Shown piece by piece: positions 5,801 to 8,010 of a stretch of 8,010 bases of DNA; the stretch's first letter is position 1; each line of letters opens with the position of its first letter. Origin of the DNA: an uncultured Clostridia bacterium (GTDB taxonomy: Bacteria; Bacillota; Clostridia; Oscillospirales; Oscillospiraceae). Position numbers and translations under genes: made by a program. Under the pieces are notes generated by a model. The model was not told where the DNA came from. It searched no databases and was given only the letters and a program-made list of their open reading frames with translations. The stretch covers positions 1 through 8,010 of the forward strand of contig CAMEIU010000100.1 in the NCBI GenBank assembly GCA_945918815.1, in the 5' to 3' direction.

Positions 5801-6670
5801 TCATGAACAATGGCGGGAAAAGCTCTTTTTCAGAATTTGCACGGGATGGTAATCGCCGCGCTCCAGCAGAACGCTGAACACGCCGCTTGCCAGAAGAATC
5901 AAAATGCAGAGATGGAGCCACAGCATGATGAAAATCAGAAAGCCCAGGCTGCCGTAAATCTGGCGGCTGGCGGCATAATCCACATAGATGGAGAACAGGG
6001 CGGACACCACCAGCCACAGAGCCGCCGCCGTGACGCCGCCGGTGACGCAGTAGCGCAGGTGGACCCGGCGGGCGGGCAGCACCCGGTAGAGCAGGGTAAA
6101 CAGCAGGGTCAGCAGCGGCAGGGTGTACATGATCCGGCCCTGCAGCAAAAGGTCCCAGAGGGCGGAGAGTCCCGGCAGGTACCGAAGCAGCGCGCCCAGA
6201 ATGTGCTGGCCCAAAACGTGGAACAGCAGGGTAGCGACCAGACAGATGGTCAGCAGGAGAAAGTAAATAATGGCCTGAATCCGGCGCAGGAGGAAGGAAC
6301 GCCTGTCCGCCTGGCCCAGAACGGCGTTGAGTCCGTCCATCAACGCCATGATTCCCTTGGAGGCGGACCAGAGAATGGTCAGCACCGACAAGGACATGAG
6401 CGTCAGACTGCTGCCGGTGGTCAGGCTGTGATAGAGCTCCTCCGCCAGGGGCATCATGCTGCTGGGGATGATATCGCGGAGAAACTCCATGGCCGCGTCC
6501 ATGACGCCGGGCAGCTGGGGCAGCAGCGCCAGGAGAAACACGGCCGCCGGGAGAATGGAAAGCAGAATATAGAAGCTGGCCCCCGCGGCGTACAGAGAGA
6601 TCCTGTCCGCCGTGAAAGGCTTCCAAAGCTCAGACAGGGTTTCCAGTCGTTTCAGAAACGCCACCTCCAA
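5801..6670 (-). CDS. YihY/BrkB-type integral membrane protein
   Basis: Encodes about 289 residues if read from TTG at 6670. Family features are the N-terminal DRISLYAAGASFYILLSILPAAVFLL (22-47) and, later, TLLYRVLPARRVHLRY and GSLGFLIFIMLWLHLCILILLASGVF near the end, with about six membrane segments. Members of this family were once annotated as ribonuclease BN, which is wrong; their transport or envelope role is unsettled. The start is doubtful. TTG at 6670 overlaps the only ribosome binding site (GGAGG, 6664-6668). GTG at 6664 also overlaps it. CTG at 6655 has ideal 8-base spacing. No in-frame ATG is available before the first membrane segment. The real protein may be five residues shorter. 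It stands alone between its own promoter and that of the DUF5685 operon. Confidence 0.92.
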   Translation of the reverse strand: MEVAFLKRLETLSELWKPFTADRISLYAAGASFYILLSILPAAVFLLALLPQLPGVMDAAMEFLRDIIPSSMMPLAEELYHSLTTGSSLTLMSLSVLTILWSASKGIMALMDGLNAVLGQADRRSFLLRRIQAIIYFLLLTICLVATLLFHVLGQHILGALLRYLPGLSALWDLLLQGRIMYTLPLLTLLFTLLYRVLPARRVHLRYCVTGGVTAAALWLVVSALFSIYVDYAASRQIYGSLGFLIFIMLWLHLCILILLASGVFSVLLERGDYHPVQILKKSFSRHCS

Positions 6671-6691
6671 CCGGTCAATCGGGTATCTTCT

Positions 6692-6720
6692 ATTTTACCA
6701 TAGAACGGGGAGAAAACCAA
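6692..6720 (-). promoter_or_regulatory. Promoter of the YihY-type gene
   Basis: On the minus strand TTGGTT (6715-6720), a 17-bp spacer and TAAAAT (6692-6697), with TATGG just before the -10, giving an extended -10. The predicted start near 6685 leaves a leader of only about 15 to 30 bases, depending on which start codon is used. Confidence 0.65.
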
Positions 6721-6766
6721 CCAGAAAATCACAGACCGGAGGGAAATGACAGAAACCAGCTTTTTC

Positions 6767-6795
6767 TGGACAAAACAGCAATCATTTGCTATAAT
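6767..6795 (+). promoter_or_regulatory. Promoter of nrdR with an inverted repeat in the spacer
   Basis: TGGACA (6767-6772) and a perfect TATAAT (6790-6795) are 17 bp apart, with TGC before the -10. Between them AGCAA-TCAT-TTGCT (6777-6790) is a 5-4-5 inverted repeat placed where a repressor could block polymerase. It does not look like an NrdR box. Confidence 0.75.
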
Positions 6796-6834
6796 AAACA
6801 TAATTTCTATGCTTGTTGAGAGAGGAGCATATTT

Positions 6835-7290
6835 ATGAAGTGTCCATACTGCGGTTATCAGGAAAGCAAGGTCGTGGATTCCCGCCATTCTGACGACAGC
6901 ACCTCCATCCGCCGGAGAAGAGAATGCCTTTCCTGCCAGCGGCGGTTCACCACCTATGAGACGGTGGAAAGCCTGCCCATGGTTGTGGTGAAGAAGGACA
7001 ACAGCCGCCAGTCCTTTGACCGGAACAAGATTCTCAACGGCATGGTCCGCGCCTGTGAAAAGCGGCCGGTCTCCATGGCGGATCTGGAGAGCGCCGTGGA
7101 CGAGATCGAGCAGATCATCCAGAATTCTCTGGACCGGGAGGTCTCCACGGAAAAGATCGGCGAACTGGTCATGGAGCGGCTGAAGCCCCTGGACGAGGTG
7201 GCCTATGTCCGGTTTGCCTCCGTCTACCGGCAGTTCAAGGACATCAACAGCTTCATGGCGGAGCTGAATAAGATTTTGGCCGAACGGTAA
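6835..7290 (+). CDS. nrdR: Transcriptional repressor NrdR
   Basis: Encodes 151 residues, the standard length. A zinc ribbon uses C3/C6 (CPYC) and C31/C34 (CLSC), with the conserved VVDSRHSDDSTSIRRRREC segment between them. The following ATP-cone domain (about 49-139) starts VVVKKDNSRQSFDRNKIL and ends with the typical VAYVRFASVYRQFKDINSF. NrdR senses ATP/dATP and represses ribonucleotide reductase operons by binding tandem NrdR boxes; none of its targets lie in this window. GAGGAG (6822-6827) is 7 bases before the ATG. The gene is divergent from the YihY gene, has its own promoter and ends in a strong terminator, so it is monocistronic here. Assignment is secure. Confidence 0.97.
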   Translation: MKCPYCGYQESKVVDSRHSDDSTSIRRRRECLSCQRRFTTYETVESLPMVVVKKDNSRQSFDRNKILNGMVRACEKRPVSMADLESAVDEIEQIIQNSLDREVSTEKIGELVMERLKPLDEVAYVRFASVYRQFKDINSFMAELNKILAER

Positions 7291-7307
7291 AAGGCATTGA
7301 AAACAGC

Positions 7308-7376
7308 GCCCTCGTGTCTCCCGTAGGGACGGCTATCAGCCGCCCGCATGGGGCACGAGGGCCTTTTCCTTTTTAT
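7308..7376 (+). terminator. nrdR terminator built on hairpin repeat, copy B
   Basis: GCCCTCGTG (7308-7316) and CACGAGGGC (7354-7362) form a 9-bp perfect stem that extends inward through T·G wobbles to 7320/7350, followed by TTTTCCTTTTTAT (7364-7376), a convincing intrinsic terminator. The enclosed CGGCTATCAGCCGCCCG (7330-7346) is identical to bases 74-90, and the whole hairpin aligns without gaps to copy A. It also lies just past the opposing DUF4363 stop and may stop transcription from both sides, although the T-run favours the plus strand. Confidence 0.82.
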
Positions 7377-7753
7377 AGAATATTGTGCGCGAAAGGCCAT
7401 TCCATCTGCTCGATGTGCTCCAACTGGGTCAGCAGCGCGGCGCAGGTGCTGTAGAATTCGTCCTGGTCTTCGCCGCGGGCGAAGGCCTCCAGCCGGGCGA
7501 ATTCGCCGAGAATATCGTCGATTTCCGCATGGCGCAGCACCGTGCCGAAATAGGCCTCGTACTTTTTCCAGTGGGCCGACGCCGTCCGCACCAGACGGAG
7601 GGACGATAATTCATCCCCCGCCCGGCGGGCGTCCAGGGCGGCCTTCAGCATGGCGGAGGTCTCCTGCACCCGGTCGGAGGTGAAATTGGCGGAAAACAGG
7701 CAGAAGGCCAGAATGAGAAGGAAAATACCGAGACTGACACAGATATGCTTCAT
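7373..7753 (-). CDS. DUF4363 family protein, single membrane anchor
   Basis: Encodes 126 residues. An N-terminal hydrophobic segment (5-22, CVSLGIFLLILAFCLFSA) is a membrane anchor or uncleaved signal. The rest is a charged helical domain with family-like VRTASAHWKKYEAYFGTVLRHAEIDDI and a closing ALLTQLEHIEQMEWPFAHNIL, probably outside the cytoplasm. The ATG overlaps the DUF421 stop (ATGA), and AGGAGG lies 4 bases upstream, inside the DUF421 frame, so translation is coupled. DUF4363 genes commonly sit next to DUF421 genes in clostridia, and the two products probably cooperate at the membrane; the function is unknown. A longer in-frame ORF upstream has no support. Confidence 0.85.
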   Translation of the reverse strand: MKHICVSLGIFLLILAFCLFSANFTSDRVQETSAMLKAALDARRAGDELSSLRLVRTASAHWKKYEAYFGTVLRHAEIDDILGEFARLEAFARGEDQDEFYSTCAALLTQLEHIEQMEWPFAHNIL

Positions 7754-8010
7754 ACTGCCTCCTTCAGGACCAGATAGATCTGCCCTGCCTGGTCCACCGT
7801 CAGAAGAAAGACCTGCTTGACCGTACATTGATGCTTTTTCAAAAGACCCTCCACCCACAGCTCAGACCGGTCTGCGATGGCGAGATTTTTCTTCAGCAGC
7901 TGTCCGCCGCTGATCAGTGTCACCGGCAGGTGGTCGTCCTTGACGTCCACGTTCAAATCCTTGGCGGTGGGCGGCTGGTGCTTGGCGTAGAGCATAGTGC
8001 TGATCTGGCC
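7750..8010 (-). CDS. DUF421 (YetF-like) protein, C-terminal part
   Basis: Partial: the last 86 residues, with the 5' end beyond the window. The visible part is the soluble C-terminal domain of YetF-like membrane proteins: GQISTMLYAKHQPPTAKDL, then LPVTLISGGQLLKKNLAIAD, LWVEGLLKKHQC and VFLLTVDQAGQIYLVL. The expected N-terminal membrane helices would lie upstream. Some DUF421 proteins, including the 2Duf protein of Bacillus spoVA-2mob elements, affect spore membrane properties and heat resistance; whether that applies here is not known. Coupled to DUF4363 downstream by an ATGA overlap. Confidence 0.85.
   Translation of the reverse strand, partial: GQISTMLYAKHQPPTAKDLNVDVKDDHLPVTLISGGQLLKKNLAIADRSELWVEGLLKKHQCTVKQVFLLTVDQAGQIYLVLKEAV

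Noticed and set aside
5810..6703. 297-codon plus-strand frame opposite the YihY gene
   Set aside because: The translation is Gln/Gly/His-rich low-complexity sequence without motifs, and the minus strand gives a well-recognised membrane protein with its own promoter.
6756..6769. CCAG-N6-CTGG hairpin near the nrdR promoter as a terminator for something upstream
   Set aside because: The stem is only 4 bp and no plus-strand gene precedes it; the T-run is in the loop, not after the stem.
7754..7858. 35-residue N-terminal extension of DUF4363
   Set aside because: It is a Gly/Ser-rich shadow of the DUF421 frame; the ATG at 7753 has a proper ribosome binding site and opens directly into the membrane segment.

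Overview
The window looks like chromosomal DNA from a GC-rich, Gram-positive, gut-type clostridium, most likely an Oscillospiraceae/Flavonifractor–Oscillibacter-like organism. This is inferred from three things. The proteins belong to families typical of Clostridia: short FeoB, DUF1540, DUF5685, the DUF421/DUF4363 pair and NrdR. Shine-Dalgarno sequences are strong (AGGAGG-like). The gaps hold GC-rich foldback repeats and CAATTGTC-type repeats of a kind I associate with that group. No phage, plasmid, CRISPR or transposase gene is visible.

Layout. 1-45 is the tail of an unidentified gene, followed by a strong hairpin repeat. 168-2248 (+) is a feoA-feoB ferrous-iron uptake operon with its own promoter. 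2259-2402 is a structured foldback repeat between convergent genes. 2413-2976 (-) is a PIN/NYN-like nuclease-fold protein, divergent from an IclR-family regulator at 3094-3846 (+); the gap between them holds a good promoter and a possible operator. 3867-3942 is a pair of hairpin repeats. 4029-4193 (+) is a small Cys-rich DUF1540 protein. 4258-5729 (-) is a two-gene operon, DUF5685 then a J-domain protein with a Cys-rich tail. 5801-6670 (-) is a YihY/BrkB-type membrane protein. 6835-7290 (+) is nrdR, ending in a terminator built on the same hairpin repeat that precedes feoA. 7373-8010 (-) is a translationally coupled DUF421-DUF4363 pair cut by the window edge.

How the parts relate. FeoA and FeoB form one Fe(II) importer. 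NrdR would repress ribonucleotide reductase genes located elsewhere. DUF421 and DUF4363 probably act together at the membrane. The DUF5685/J-protein pair is the most plausible uncharacterised system here: both partners carry Cys motifs, and DUF5685 shows a motif resembling the second Asp-rich motif of squalene/phytoene synthases. The remaining genes look like ordinary core-genome neighbours rather than one pathway.

The best non-coding signals are four. Two distant hairpin copies differ by substitutions that keep the stem paired. A 144-bp element folds on paper into a four-way junction. Two minus-strand genes share near-identical promoters. The YihY gene has no convincing conventional start codon.
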